A stretch of DNA of 64,000 nucleotides, from contig JASJFT010000162.1 of the NCBI GenBank assembly GCA_030770425.1, forward strand, positions 40,535 to 104,534, in the 5' to 3' direction. The notes under the pieces are model-generated. The model had not been told where the DNA came from. It saw only the letters and a list, made by a program, of their open reading frames with translations, and did no database searches. Below, piece after piece: positions 34,257 through 44,753 of this stretch. The stretch is from Darksidea phi (Eukaryota; Ascomycota; Dothideomycetes; Pleosporales; Lentitheciaceae). A program made the position numbers and the translations under genes. Within the stretch, counting starts at the first letter, position 1; every line of letters begins with the position of its first letter.

Positions 34257-35822
34257 CTACACGGCTCGCCGTACCCTTTCCTCGTCTTTACTTCTTCTCC
34301 CACCACCCTCGCTTTCCTCCTCACTTCCACTCAACAACCCATCCCAAGCCTCTTCGTCTACACTCCCCCACTCTCCGTCCTCCGCACGAGCCCCCTCCTT
34401 CCTCCCATCGACCTTGACCCCGACAAAAAGTACCCAAAGCCCCAAATCGTACGTAACGCGACAAATACCCGTCGCTAGAAAAGCAGCCCAGAAGCGATCG
34501 TTACCAGCAAGTATTCCGGTGATGGAAGGTCCCACGCTCATGGCTAGCTGGCGCACCATAGCCGTGATGCCCATTACGCCGGTGCGTTCTTCAGGCTTCA
34601 CAACGGCCGCTATAAAGGCTGTTCGTGGCGCTTGATCCATACTATTCAGCGCCGCGCGAAATAGTAACAGCGCTACTGTCCAGCCCACACTCCCTGGCAA
34701 TGGAATGAACGCGCTCGCAATACTAGACGGCAAATGCGTAAACACCATGGTATTGATCAGCCCGATGTGTTTCGACAACGGGCCCGCAAAGATCGATGAC
34801 ACGGCGCAGAGGAACATGGACGCGGATGTTATATCGCCGAGGGTTGATTTCGAGAGGTGAAATTTTTGGTCTACATAGTAGTTCATAAGGGAGTAAGGGG
34901 TCATGCCGTCGGCGAGGGAGTCGATGGCGAGGAGGATCCAGAGTTTGTAGATGATGTTGAAGGTGGTGGAGGAGATTTGGCTGAAGTAAGACGAGACGGA
35001 TTTTGGGGCTGCGCATGGTTTGGAAGGACGAATTCGATCTGTACTGCCGCGGTGTGCGTCGAATCCGTCGGTAGTGGAGGGCGTCATGGCTTGGAGGAGG
35101 ACTTCTTCTTCCTCTCCGTCCTCGACGCGACTTCGCCCTCGCTCTTTCATCTCAGCCGCCTTCTCGCCCGCTACTTCGCATCGATTACTCAAGCCTAGAC
35201 AGAGTATACATCCCAAAAGACCAAAGCCGGCATACCCCCAAAAGAGCACGTGGTAAGCCTTCTTCACGTCCCCGCTACTCTTCTCAATCCAATGCACCAT
35301 CCTCCCCGCAACCTCCGTGCCAATCGCTCCCGCCATAACGGAAGTCGTGACGTACCAAGCCAGCACATCACTTCTCGTCTTCTCATCCGTCAACCCACTC
35401 AACATACTTTCCTCAACTGCCCTGAATGGCCCACAGTCCGCGCCCGTCACGCTGATAACCCCAATGACCGCCGCGCCAAGCAAGATCCAAAAGCTCTCGC
35501 TCATGGCGAAAACAACGCCCGACAGGACCATCATGGCACTTCCACCGAGCAGGATACGGCGCCGACCCAACTTGTCAGCGACGAGGCTGAGCAAGAGGGA
35601 AAGTATGACATCGCCGAGCAGGGTAAGCGTCATGAAGATGCCGATTCGCGAGTCGGGGAAGTGCAGCGAGGAGAAGAAGAGCGCGAGGATGAGGGAGGGG
35701 ATGCCGGCGGAGAACATGCGCAGGCTGCGGAGAGCGATGATGAGGTAGGCATCGAGGCCTGTAGCTTGAAGGGAGTGCGCGCCTAGGAAGCGCGCCAAAC
35801 GGGCGAGAAGTGTTGGAGCCAT
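34257..35822 (-). CDS. Major facilitator superfamily transporter
   Basis: A single exon from the ATG at 35822 gives 521 residues. The frame is open six codons further up, but only from a TTG. There are about twelve hydrophobic segments in two groups of six. The loop between the second and third segments carries VADKLGRRRILLGG, the MFS motif A. The central loop (about residues 225-290) is charged and cytoplasmic, and the C-terminus is an acidic Ser/Glu-rich tail. I see no marker for a particular substrate. General resemblance is to fungal drug-efflux or small-solute MFS proteins, but that is inference. Confidence 0.88.
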   Translation of the reverse strand: MAPTLLARLARFLGAHSLQATGLDAYLIIALRSLRMFSAGIPSLILALFFSSLHFPDSRIGIFMTLTLLGDVILSLLLSLVADKLGRRRILLGGSAMMVLSGVVFAMSESFWILLGAAVIGVISVTGADCGPFRAVEESMLSGLTDEKTRSDVLAWYVTTSVMAGAIGTEVAGRMVHWIEKSSGDVKKAYHVLFWGYAGFGLLGCILCLGLSNRCEVAGEKAAEMKERGRSRVEDGEEEEVLLQAMTPSTTDGFDAHRGSTDRIRPSKPCAAPKSVSSYFSQISSTTFNIIYKLWILLAIDSLADGMTPYSLMNYYVDQKFHLSKSTLGDITSASMFLCAVSSIFAGPLSKHIGLINTMVFTHLPSSIASAFIPLPGSVGWTVALLLFRAALNSMDQAPRTAFIAAVVKPEERTGVMGITAMVRQLAMSVGPSITGILAGNDRFWAAFLATGICRVTYDLGLWVLFVGVKVDGRKEGARAEDGEWGSVDEEAWDGLLSGSEEESEGGGRRSKDEERVRRAV

Positions 35823-36344
35823 TTCGGATGCTATTCGCAATATTGAGAAAATGCAAAGGCCCGTTCTTCGGGCGTCAGCCTATTATATTATATTATATAC
35901 GAAAGTGCCGCAATAAGGATAGCAAGTCAGGTTAAAAGAAAGAAAAGAGAAGAGAAAAGGGAAAGAAAGGAAGAAAAGGCGAAGAGTCAGAAGAGATGCT
36001 CGATCCCTCATGCAGGGCTACGGCCCTAGTCGACAACAAGGCTCCCGCTACTGCACCCGCTAAGCTCCTTTCCACCTACAAGCTGCTTACCGCTTCGCTG
36101 TTGGCTGTGACGGCTGCGGTCCTGATGCTTTAATGCCGATATTCGCAATTATTCCCGCTGTTTTGCGGTCGCGTGCCGCTTCGGAGGAATTTTTGAGCCC
36201 GGGATAAAAGACCCCGCAGTCAGCGGATTACGTCATACATCGCGGGGATTCCGTTGACAACGAAATGGACATCATTAAGACGGTAACTCGCGTGGGTACA
36301 TCCATGAGACTGATTTTCAGAATGTATTTGGTTATGGGTAGGTG
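35823..36344. other. Intergenic DNA with (TATTA)n and purine-rich tract
   Basis: Upstream region of the MFS gene and downstream region of FAN1. It contains a short TATTATAT run at about 35881-35900 and a long purine-only tract (GAAAGAAAAGAGAAG type) at about 35934-35990. No gene is seen. Confidence 0.6.
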
Positions 36345-38924
36345 CTATGGAATCACTCGAACCTCCTTGGCGACCGCCGCGCATAGCTCAACCATTACCC
36401 CGGCTCCAGACAGGACGTGTATCCAGAGTCTTTGTGTGTCGCTCAAGCGATCATTTTCGCTTTTGACCTCTGCGAATTTGACTTCTCCTTTCTTCTTCGT
36501 AGTATCGCTCTCCCGGTCATCCCCTTGGCCTGCTACTCTCCACAGAAAGAGGTCTGGCACACCGCCACCTCTTTGCCCGTATTCCTGCGCCATGACTTTA
36601 CAGACAGTAGCAAGTGCCTCCCCATCAAAACATTCCGCGATTTCGGTGAGATCTGCAATGTCAAAAGTCCAGTCGAGTCCGACAATGCACGTTTGTCTTT
36701 CATGGTGTGCGTCATACACACCCTGAATGATAGCCGCTGCGTCTCCGTTCGAGATCTCATTCAGCCGCTCGTTGATCTCCGAAATGCGTGAAGGGTAGAA
36801 CGCATCGGTATGTAGGTCCAGAGGACAAGTTTGGTACGGCGTCTGAAACACGTTGGGTACGTAAGTGAACAAGATGTCGCAAAACAGGTAACCAAAAAGC
36901 GTGCGGACGATGCCGCCTTCCGAATGATACCCCTTCCATCCCTCATTGCGGTAATGGCTAAGACACATTTCCTCAACACTGCATTCGCCCTGTTCACGCG
37001 GGTCAATCCATATCGTTTTCATACCGCGCTTGCCGGAGGACGGGTGCGGTGAGCTGTTCCGTCGAACTAGCGGCATCTCACGCTCAACACGTATGCCTTC
37101 AACTATAACCTCAACAGGCTTGGTTAGTCGTACGTGGGTGAAGTCGTGCTGCGCACGCCTGGCTACTTTCAAACTCTTCTCTAGCTTCGTAATGCGTTTC
37201 TGTAGGTCATAGTGATGTATGACATGAACCAGGTTATCCTGAAGTCCGTCTTCGCAAGTCTGAAGCGCACGCTGCTTCCAATACCGTTTCTGCGCGTCTT
37301 CAGATCGCGTACCAGGGTCCGTGAGAGCGGCCATATAGTGCTCTTCCAATAGCGCTTTCCGCTGGTACCACGCGCCTCGCCGCGAATGGTGGAAGAGGCG
37401 TTGCTGTAGTAGTTCTGTGGTGAGGTCGTGTTCACGCTTGTGCTCCTTTCGGCGAGCGAGGACAGTGGTGGCTTTGTGGACGATGCGTGTGTACACCCAT
37501 GCTGGACTCAGCCTTCTCAAGTACGCGCCCTCGCCGCTGTGATACAGCCCATCCTCTTTCTGCTGTTCTTCGGCCACGAGCACTTTCCAGCGCGGATACA
37601 CCTCTTCAAACAAATCAAGGACTTCTTGGTAGCTAGCTTCTGTAGGTCTACCGTTGAATTCAAGGATGCTGTCTACGCGGTACTGTGTGCGAACTGAGGC
37701 TTCGAACTCGAGAAGGGAGGATCGCGAGGGGAAAATACTGGCGGAGCGGGACACGACGTATTCTGGAAAGTTGCGACGAGCAATCTTGGCGAGAATGATA
37801 GTCGTAAGCGACTTCTCTGTCCATTCCGTAGACCGGTAGAAGACGAGATGGACGCGTTCGAAGAGTTTAAGAGAGGCGAGAGAGAGGCGAATGCAGGGGC
37901 CGGTCTCGTTCATAATTTTGCGAGTAAAATGGACGTCCCGATTGGCGTCAGATGAAAAGTCTTCCGTCGATTCGCCATCCGGTGTTTCTATTCCAGACGT
38001 GGATGAGCGTCGTGAGCTCTCTGTATCCGAGCGCTTCAATCCTACGAAGCCGAGACCGACCTGCCTTTGGCTAGTCCGACGCAACGCCTTTAATAAGTCT
38101 CTCTTATTCTTTCCTTGTACTTTGGCATCCTTAGCAAGCGCCTTCAACTCGTCTAGCTTCAACAACGACGAAGCCTCCTCTAGTGTAGTTATCTCCTCTT
38201 CTGATCGATCCGCAAACTTGAACAACGTGCCTAGTGTAGTGCCCTCAGGCGGTTCCAGCTCGCCGGGATGTGACTCGACTTCGGCCGAGGATGTAGGAAG
38301 CTCGTAAGTTTGCTGTAGCTTGTCGATCGCCGCGTCGAGGTCAGAGATGTCGCTGTGATAGCCCAGATTCTTTATGCGATGCCACGCCGATGTCTTGCGC
38401 AGGAAGAGACGGACGTATAGATACTGAGCCTCATAACTCAGTCGCCTCCAAATCCTAAAAACCTCCGTCTCAGCTTCATCAAACAGATGGCTCTCCTCAT
38501 CTAGCACTGTGTCTAGCGCCAAATTGAAAGCATCCACATAGATGGAGCTCTTCCCTCCGACCCAACTCCTATCCTTTAAGCGCTCCGCTGTCACCTCTGG
38601 ACTTTTGTCCTGTGACGCCTTGAAAGCCTCGTATTCTTCAATTGCCTCTGCATCTGTTTTCACAGGCGGCAGCGCGCTTTCTAGATCTGTCTTATGCGCG
38701 GCATCTCCTTCTTCTATATCGATGTGCTCTTGCTCGTCCTCCGAGTCTGGTATCTCGCGCTTCGCGGACTTCTTCGACGGACTTCGGTACGAGGGTGAAT
38801 CGTGGAGCTTTTGTCGTTTCGTCGGTGGTTCCTTTTCGCCGTAGAAATTCGTAGATTTGGGATGCTTGATAAAGCGGGTGATCATTTGATTGTGTGTAGA
38901 AGGACTGCGAGGGTTGAGCGCCAT
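36345..38924 (-). CDS. FAN1: FAN1 structure-specific nuclease (VRR-NUC domain)
   Basis: A single exon from the ATG at 38924 gives 859 residues, a usual length for fungal FAN1. FAN1 cuts 5' flaps and interstrand-crosslink intermediates in nuclear DNA repair. The N-terminus is basic then acidic (PDSEDEQEHIDIEEGD) and disordered. LDELKALAKDAKVQGKNKRDLL (in two parts, about residues 250-275) is SAP-like and would bind DNA. A helical TPR-like middle follows. The C-terminal VRR-NUC domain has GVPDLFLW and FAEVKSENDRLSDTQRLW, giving the PD..ExK metal-binding residues, all intact. No UBZ ubiquitin-binding finger is seen, as usual in fungi. It diverges from a small hypothetical frame 148 bp away. Confidence 0.93.
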   Translation of the reverse strand: MALNPRSPSTHNQMITRFIKHPKSTNFYGEKEPPTKRQKLHDSPSYRSPSKKSAKREIPDSEDEQEHIDIEEGDAAHKTDLESALPPVKTDAEAIEEYEAFKASQDKSPEVTAERLKDRSWVGGKSSIYVDAFNLALDTVLDEESHLFDEAETEVFRIWRRLSYEAQYLYVRLFLRKTSAWHRIKNLGYHSDISDLDAAIDKLQQTYELPTSSAEVESHPGELEPPEGTTLGTLFKFADRSEEEITTLEEASSLLKLDELKALAKDAKVQGKNKRDLLKALRRTSQRQVGLGFVGLKRSDTESSRRSSTSGIETPDGESTEDFSSDANRDVHFTRKIMNETGPCIRLSLASLKLFERVHLVFYRSTEWTEKSLTTIILAKIARRNFPEYVVSRSASIFPSRSSLLEFEASVRTQYRVDSILEFNGRPTEASYQEVLDLFEEVYPRWKVLVAEEQQKEDGLYHSGEGAYLRRLSPAWVYTRIVHKATTVLARRKEHKREHDLTTELLQQRLFHHSRRGAWYQRKALLEEHYMAALTDPGTRSEDAQKRYWKQRALQTCEDGLQDNLVHVIHHYDLQKRITKLEKSLKVARRAQHDFTHVRLTKPVEVIVEGIRVEREMPLVRRNSSPHPSSGKRGMKTIWIDPREQGECSVEEMCLSHYRNEGWKGYHSEGGIVRTLFGYLFCDILFTYVPNVFQTPYQTCPLDLHTDAFYPSRISEINERLNEISNGDAAAIIQGVYDAHHERQTCIVGLDWTFDIADLTEIAECFDGEALATVCKVMAQEYGQRGGGVPDLFLWRVAGQGDDRESDTTKKKGEVKFAEVKSENDRLSDTQRLWIHVLSGAGVMVELCAAVAKEVRVIP

Positions 38925-39072
38925 GTTGTGAATGACGGATGAGATGGAATGACGCCTCGATGGTTCGTTCGGCTAGCTGGAGGAACGCGCCCGCACAACG
39001 CGGTGTCACGTGTCGATATATCCTTGACGCTTTTATCAAACCAGTACCCGCCGAGAATCAGAGAAAGTACGA

Positions 39073-39618
39073 ATGCGCCGTTCTGCAGTGTCTTTATTCA
39101 TTAATAGCTATTCTAAGATCATAAAAGTCTGTGTGTCGTATCTAAGCCTTGCAACACTAGAGCCATTCTGTGTCCAGACAAGGGAGTTACTTGTTAAGAT
39201 TAGTACTTGCCCGGATCTCGACGATTTGCAGTTCAGACCAGGTGTTGGTGACCTGTGCAGCCCACACTCCACATATCTTATGCCGCTCATGACAACCGTT
39301 ACCACGGATCCTACTCCCAACCGTATGATCTTGTTGACGCAATTTGCAAACACCCTGGCCTCAGATACGGTAGCCGGAATGGAGGCACTTGCAAGCGGTT
39401 TCCTCTCACTGAAACGCCTTGACCTTGGTCTGCATATCTTTGAGTGTTTCGTGCATGGGGACATGCCAAGAATGGGGCTTCTGATGCAGTCACTGAGAAG
39501 ATTAAATGCTAGTCCGGTGATTGAGGGCATGCAAATACAGTTGCAGTGGAATACCGGCGTTTATGAGAATCAATTTTTTAATTTATCATTACTTGTTGTC
39601 GAGCGAGATACAACCTGA
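39073..39618 (+). CDS. Hypothetical protein, weak support
   Basis: An ATG frame of 181 residues, leucine-rich in the middle (FANTLASDTVAG, LKRLDLGLHIFECFV, LMQSLRRLNASP), which resembles the C-terminal leucine-rich part of fungal F-box-like proteins. No F-box motif, signal peptide or cysteine pattern is present. It may be the remnant of a longer gene. It shares a short upstream region with FAN1. I do not recognise it with certainty. Confidence 0.35.
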   Translation: MRRSAVSLFINSYSKIIKVCVSYLSLATLEPFCVQTRELLVKISTCPDLDDLQFRPGVGDLCSPHSTYLMPLMTTVTTDPTPNRMILLTQFANTLASDTVAGMEALASGFLSLKRLDLGLHIFECFVHGDMPRMGLLMQSLRRLNASPVIEGMQIQLQWNTGVYENQFFNLSLLVVERDTT

Positions 39619-39987
39619 AGGCTGGGAGCACTGGGCTAGGGGCGAGCGAGAAAAGTTCGATCGAATACTTCAAACAGGAAGTCAAGGCGAGGGAAGTGAC
39701 TCAGAGTCGTTCGCTGCTCGAGAGAGTCTGCGTTCATTCTGAATTGATTTTTATTATGTGAGGAATCTGAGCTTTGGAATACCATCCGATGGCTTCGAAT
39801 GATAGGTCGTTTTAGGCTCAATATCTGGCGTAAGTCGATTTAAGCCAAATGGACAAGAAAACACGAGCAGAAATTACAGACTCCCAACATAAATCAAACG
39901 CCGCCTACATCGCCCATCATCCGAAAAAGACGAACCCCACGGAAATCTCGGGCGTAAACAACACAACTTCCGTATCCCCTTTCCCGC
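39619..39987. other. Intergenic DNA
   Basis: Short spacer before the 3' end of the GH25-like gene. No feature is recognised. Confidence 0.45.
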
Positions 39988-40641
39988 TCACCCCTCCGCC
40001 AGCGTCCGCAACGTCGCAGCATCCCCATTAAAAACCTCACTGCTTCCACCCCAAGCACCACTCTCAGAGTATTGCCAAAACAACCAAAAACTCCAACTCC
40101 CTGGCACCGCCCCCGGACTTGGCCCCCAGTGAACCAACATCAGGCCCGTCTTTTCCACGAACGCCCTCGTGTTTCCCGTACACTCGACCCACCAGTTATT
40201 ATCCGCCTTTAGGACTGGCCACCGTCCTGTAGCGGCCTCATACGCATCGCCAAACTCTTGGATCCACTCAACCATCGCCTTAGCACCTTTTCCCGCGCAG
40301 TCACCACTAAGATCCAACAGGCCGGGAAGAGTGATGGAATCCTTGTTCCAACCTCCGCCGTTCGAGAGGAAAAATTGTGCCTGAACGGAGCCAGAAGACG
40401 CACTTGGATGTGCATAGTGTGTGCTTCCGCGCAGGAAGCCGGCATCAGTGGCCGAAGCGTAGTGGGCGGAAAATTTGGGGTCGGTATAGGTGGTTCCCTC
40501 GGTGGCTTTTATATAGGCGTATTGGAGGCCCATGCTATGGGCCTCAGTGAAGTTGAGGGCGGATTGGTAGCGCGAGATTGAGATGCCTTGGATGGTGGCG
40601 TGGGCAAGGGTGACGAAGGGGAGAAGGTGGGGTAGCTTCAT
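39988..40641 (-). CDS. Secreted GH25 lysozyme-like protein, catalytic acids missing
   Basis: A single exon gives 217 residues, the normal size for a fungal GH25 muramidase, with a signal peptide (MKLPHLLPFVTLAHA). The fold is recognisable: IKATEGTTYTDPKFSAHY, then AGFLRGSTHYAHP, then LPGLLDLSGDC, then WVECTGNTRAF, and the conserved tail WQYSESGAWGG. The two cysteines that probably form a disulfide are kept (114 and about 154). However the usual GxDISxYQ motif reads GISISRYQ, so the aspartate at position 21 is serine, and the usual DxE pair reads D110-L-S112, so the glutamate is serine. Two of three acids known to be needed for hydrolysis in this family are absent. It is most likely a non-catalytic derivative, perhaps carbohydrate-binding. 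The frame is intact. Confidence 0.88.
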   Translation of the reverse strand: MKLPHLLPFVTLAHATIQGISISRYQSALNFTEAHSMGLQYAYIKATEGTTYTDPKFSAHYASATDAGFLRGSTHYAHPSASSGSVQAQFFLSNGGGWNKDSITLPGLLDLSGDCAGKGAKAMVEWIQEFGDAYEAATGRWPVLKADNNWWVECTGNTRAFVEKTGLMLVHWGPSPGAVPGSWSFWLFWQYSESGAWGGSSEVFNGDAATLRTLAEG

Positions 40642-41308
40642 GATGACGGTCTTGGTCTGAAAAAGCGGTCGAGGTGTTGAGAGAGACGGGGCGTGTGCGG
40701 CAGCCTTTTCGATTTTTTGTTGATCTTTTGTTGATCTTTTGTTGATCTTTTATAGACAGCTTTGCAGTTCCACAAGACGCCGCTGTCGTGCTATCAACGT
40801 CACATCGCGAACCGGAGAGGCGAGTAAAGGCTAGCATGAGCGTACACCGCCTTCCACATCATTAATCTTACCTCTTGGTTCAGCTTCGGCTTTGCTGAAG
40901 TAAACTAACTTTTCTGCCTTTAGAAGCGCTACTTTTGTCCTGGGTATGCACCAGCTCATTTATGGCTGACTACTCGCTGTGGCTTTGCACCGTTAAGAGT
41001 GGCGGTCTGAAATCGGAAGGTGTGGTGTGCTACCTGTCACAATGTGTTCGAGACATTGTTTCTGGATACAGCAGGTCCGAATGATTATTAGCGCTAGCGA
41101 ATACGGCATCCTTCTGCCTAACTGCATCGTTGCTCTTCAATATGCCGCCTAGGCAGCAGCCTCCGACTGCGGGGCATTTCTACCACTGGATCGCGAGATT
41201 TCAAACATCTGTGTGCGCGCTACTGCCTATCACTTCAACTCTCCGCGCTGCTGTCTATCACTTCGACTTCTGCGCTGCTGTCTTATACTAGAGCTAAGTG
41301 GGCCTATT
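40642..41308. other. Intergenic DNA with short tandem repeats
   Basis: Promoter of the GH25-like gene and non-coding DNA. It has a triple 11-bp repeat at 40715-40751 and a pair of imperfect ~35-bp units (CTATCACTTC..GCGCTGCTGTCT) at about 41225-41285. No gene is seen. Confidence 0.55.
40715..40751 (+). repeat. 11-bp tandem repeat TTTTGTTGATC x3
   Basis: Three exact head-to-tail units lie ~75 bp upstream of the GH25-like start codon, within its probable promoter or leader. Confidence 0.85.
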
Positions 41309-42740
41309 CTAGGTTAGAAGGCTATATAGGTATATAGAAAGGTTTAGGATTTGGGGTGGGGGGCGCAGTGCCCCCTTATATAGAGGTGAATAGAGAGGAA
41401 TAGGAAAGTACAGGGGTGCGTTCCAGTGTGATAATTCTGGACCTTCGTATGCTATTCCGACATGGTTCTTATCAATACATATCCGAGATTCCAAAGCAGG
41501 GCGAACCCTGTACATCTCCATCAGACGAATGTTCAAAGGACCATCCATCCAACGGAATCCTGGTCCTATACCCAATAAGCAGCCAAGGTAAGCGGCGGCT
41601 ACTGTACTTGCAGAGGTATGGTCCAAAATGATGTCCTGGGTCTCAGTAGGCAATAATTGCAGGGGCGTTGAGATTGAAGGAATATAGGAGGCTATTGCCA
41701 AGGTTGACGGAGTGCCAACGCTGTGGTTTCCGTTGAAAAGCGGCTCTGGAACGGTGTACTCGAGACTATCCGGCCCTGTGGCACGGCATAGCATAATATG
41801 CTTAACCGACAAGACCATATAGTGTCTCGGTTTGGAGAAAAAGTCTGCTGTCTGAGATATTGCGTGTCCTTGGGCCATCAATATTCCTTCCTGGATTAAG
41901 TGGCAAACGACCACGTAGTTATCTCCCACAAGTATGATATCGTTTGGAAGTGGTTTCCACCAGGGTAGCTGGGTAATCCATACATAGCTACCACCTGGAT
42001 GTGGCGACCTCGTTGCTTCATGAACCTCAAACCGAAGGGTTGAGAACCGTATGATAGCCCGTGCTATGACCCGTAGAGTAATAGTATTATAGTTATTTCG
42101 AAGAATGTGCCTCCATTGGTAATCGAAATCAAAGAGGATACGATAAGCAAATGCACGGATTCTTGACTCAACTTGAATTTGTGCTTTCTAGTAGGAAGGC
42201 TCTGTCAAACCCGCCGTCGGGTCTACAGCTGAAGGAACGGGTGGCCTAAGACATATCATGTCAATAAGGGCCACTGGACGGCTTCGAAGAAGGGCAAGTG
42301 ATATCTGGTTGCGATGATAGCGATTGGTATGGAGTAGCGTATCATTATCGATGTCGAAGGTCCAAAGTCTCTTAAGGCCGACTTGTCAGAGATCCCCGAA
42401 GGGATTAACTGTATCATATACCTCTTCTTTCTTCCATACGAATGGAAGGTCTTTCCTCAAGCCATCGAAGGTTGCATCTAGAAGTATCAATAGGAAGACT
42501 AGCACGAAGTTAGCGGATTACTTACCCTTTTCCAGGTTGAATAGGATGCTAGAAAAGCGCTGCAGGTGCGTCTCATCATCGTCATACGTCCTTCTGACGC
42601 CGAACAAGATCTTTGTTGCCTTGTGGCGACCAGATTCTAGTGGAGAGGCTGAAGGTGCTAGAAGGTAGGCTAGAAATCTGGTACCCCCATGGCGAGGGAT
42701 TATCGGGTCCGCACAAGCTCTTAACCGTAGGTGGTGATGG
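41309..42740 (-). pseudogene. Uncharacterised gene, broken by in-frame stops
   Basis: One continuous minus-strand coding frame can be followed for ~400 codons. The left part, before an intron of 48 nt (42525..42478, GTAAGT..TTCTAG), reads KATKILFGVRRTYDDDETH and ILFNLEK. After the splice it reads DATFDGLRKDLPFVWKKEE, then RLWTFDIDNDTLLHTNRY, RIRAFAYRILFDFDYQW, YVWITQLPWWKPLPNDIIL, YTVPEPLFNGNHS, and PTETQDIILDHTSASTVAAA. Two stops interrupt the frame: TGA at 42386-42388 and TAG at 42188-42190. Both are one C-to-T change from Arg or Gln codons. The 5' end is also unclear. I recall similar uncharacterised Dothideomycete proteins, but cannot name a function. Confidence 0.65.
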
Positions 42741-43008
42741 CCAGGTACAATAATTTCGAACGTTGTCTAGAAACACGAGCTAGGAGTGGGAAAATCTTCC
42801 CCGTCTCGTCCAAAAATAATATTAATTATACAAGTATGGCGGAAGCTGGCTGAGGATAAGAGGTGGATGTAGTGAGTGGAATGCTGGTATCCTCGGAGGT
42901 AATTTTTATACTGGGGGCGTTGTGGATGTGCTAACTCATCGCTACCGCTGTTGGTCTCCCAACGCTCTGCGGTTCGGTAGCACACTTCATTGCTCTGCTC
43001 GTCGCCTT

Positions 43009-43190
43009 AATGTTCGATGGCCGAACATTACCTCGTCGGTATCTTATGATCGATAGTACTGTATATAGCTCTACGGCTCTATTATCATATATAAGGTGTA
43101 GGTGTAGCACCTCTACTATGTACAAACTTCTACTATGTTTCATGCTGACCTTACAAAAGAGACTCCCACTATACAAATCCAAATCAAATA
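43009..43190 (+). repeat. Dispersed repeat R1 with adjacent hairpin
   Basis: The copy spans about 43048-43190 and matches 16262-16400 with mostly transition differences. Just before it, 43009-43029 is a perfect 8-bp inverted repeat (AATGTTCG / CGAACATT) around a 5-base loop. Related words precede the 16262 copy, so the hairpin may belong to the element. Confidence 0.7.
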
Positions 43191-43934
43191 CATGGCTTAC
43201 CACAAGCTCAGAGACATATTCCCTAGGAAAACAGATGGGAAGTTTGAAGACTCGTAACTAGGGGAAAAAGACTTCATGGTATCGAATAGTGCTCAATCAT
43301 TTAGCGTATACATTAGTCTATTGACATCTTTGTGAGTGGACATATACCTATTTCATTGCCGAGCTTGCTTGAGAGATGGGGCAGTACGGTCGGGCTCTTG
43401 GCTTCGCAAGCACCTAGGCGTCGCTTTAACATCATTCATTTCTCAAGTAGGAGTTGTGGTGCAGTAGTTGTAAGGGGGACCGATCGAGTATCGAGGGTGA
43501 ATGATTGGGTAAGCGGAGAATAGTAGGGCCGGGGTCCGATAAGAGATCGTCAGGGAGCATCTTCAGCTCCAATAATCCATCCCATCTAGCACCAGAGTAT
43601 AGTTCAATTGATTGAGTATTCCGACGGCTATTCTATCATCTCTCCCTTCCCTCCGGCTGCGGGTCGTGAGCTCCGCCATCTATCTTCGATATACACTTAT
43701 ACCACAAAGTCGGCTCGCACCAGTCAATCAATGAAATACTTCCCTTCCTAGGTACTACTAGTAGCTGTCCTTTCTCTTAGTTGCCCAATTTAGTTAGCAC
43801 AAGTTCGACGAGCTCCCGGTGAAGGTCTGCAGCAGCCCCGACGTCATTTTGTTTTCTGTTATCGCGCTATTATCTTTAGTGTACGCTGCTCTACTTCTCT
43901 ATCCGCCTCACCCAATCGCCGACCCAACCGCAAC
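43191..43934. other. Intergenic DNA upstream of F-box-like gene
   Basis: No gene is recognised. The end of this stretch is the probable promoter of the gene starting at 43935. Confidence 0.45.
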
Positions 43935-44753
43935 ATGGCGCCACGCAAGCGAAAAATCGAGCCTCTACCGGCTAACTCTACCGGAATTCTGTCAAGCGCT
44001 CGTGTCGCGAAGAAATCGTTGCTCATGAAATCTATCGTGGATGCAAGGGAGGCAATGGCCAAGCGGAGGACCGAGGGGGCAAAGCAGAGGGCCGAGAGGG
44101 CATGCCGGAGGGTGTAAGCTTCAGGCAGGTTGCACTTCAAGGTAGCCTTCTACTGACATGAAAGATCGCTACGTAACCACAAGGATTCGCCTCTCCTTCG
44201 TCTCCCGGGCGAGATCAGAACGACGATCTACAAGTATGCTCTTGGAGGGAAAACATGGAATATTCGTCAGGCTCTATGGGGGAGTCAATTCAAAGTCCAA
44301 AATCCGGAATGGCGTTCTCTTGCTCTTCTACGCGTCTGCCGCCAAATCCACGCCGAAGCCGCTGCTATTCCCTTCCGGCTAGCCACGTTCGTCAGTTTTG
44401 GCACTGCGACCGAATTCCTTCTTTGGTTGGGCAAGGTTCCTTCCGTCGGTCGCGAAAATATCACGTCTGTGCAGCTTTTAAGGCATGCATTTTGCAGGAG
44501 TTGCCCGAGCCAAAGTTCATCAATACCGTTGAGCTACTCTATAAGCAGGCAATCTGTATCACTGGAAAGCCTTCCCGGCCTGAAGGAGCTTCATATTAAA
44601 CTGCAGATTCACGTCACATGCGGTTGTAACTGCCTTGCATCAGATAAGGAACTAGAGGACCTCTTCGAAAAGATCAAGGCTTCCAATCCTAGAGCTAAGG
44701 TTACCATGGAAGTCGAAACCACGTCAAATGAAAGAATCTGTGTTCTCAAATAG
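43935..44753 (+). CDS. F-box-like / LPxEIR-type hypothetical protein
   Basis: Two exons, 43935..44113 and 44165..44753, give 255 residues. The 51-nt intron (GTAAGC..GAAAG, with CTGAC) joins in phase 2. The N-terminus is basic (MAPRKRKIEPLPA). The second exon opens with SPLLRLPGEIRTTIYKYALG, then LALLRVCRQIHAEAAAIPFR. This pair of motifs marks a very large group of fungal proteins related to F-box domains, of mostly unknown function. The C-terminal part has a leucine-rich strand pattern (LPGLKELHIKLQIHVTC) and an acidic end. No Skp1-binding can be claimed from sequence alone. Confidence 0.75.

Noticed and set aside
34227..35786. Several + strand frames antisense to the MFS gene
   Set aside because: The minus-strand MFS frame has membrane segments and motif A; the + frames are shadows.
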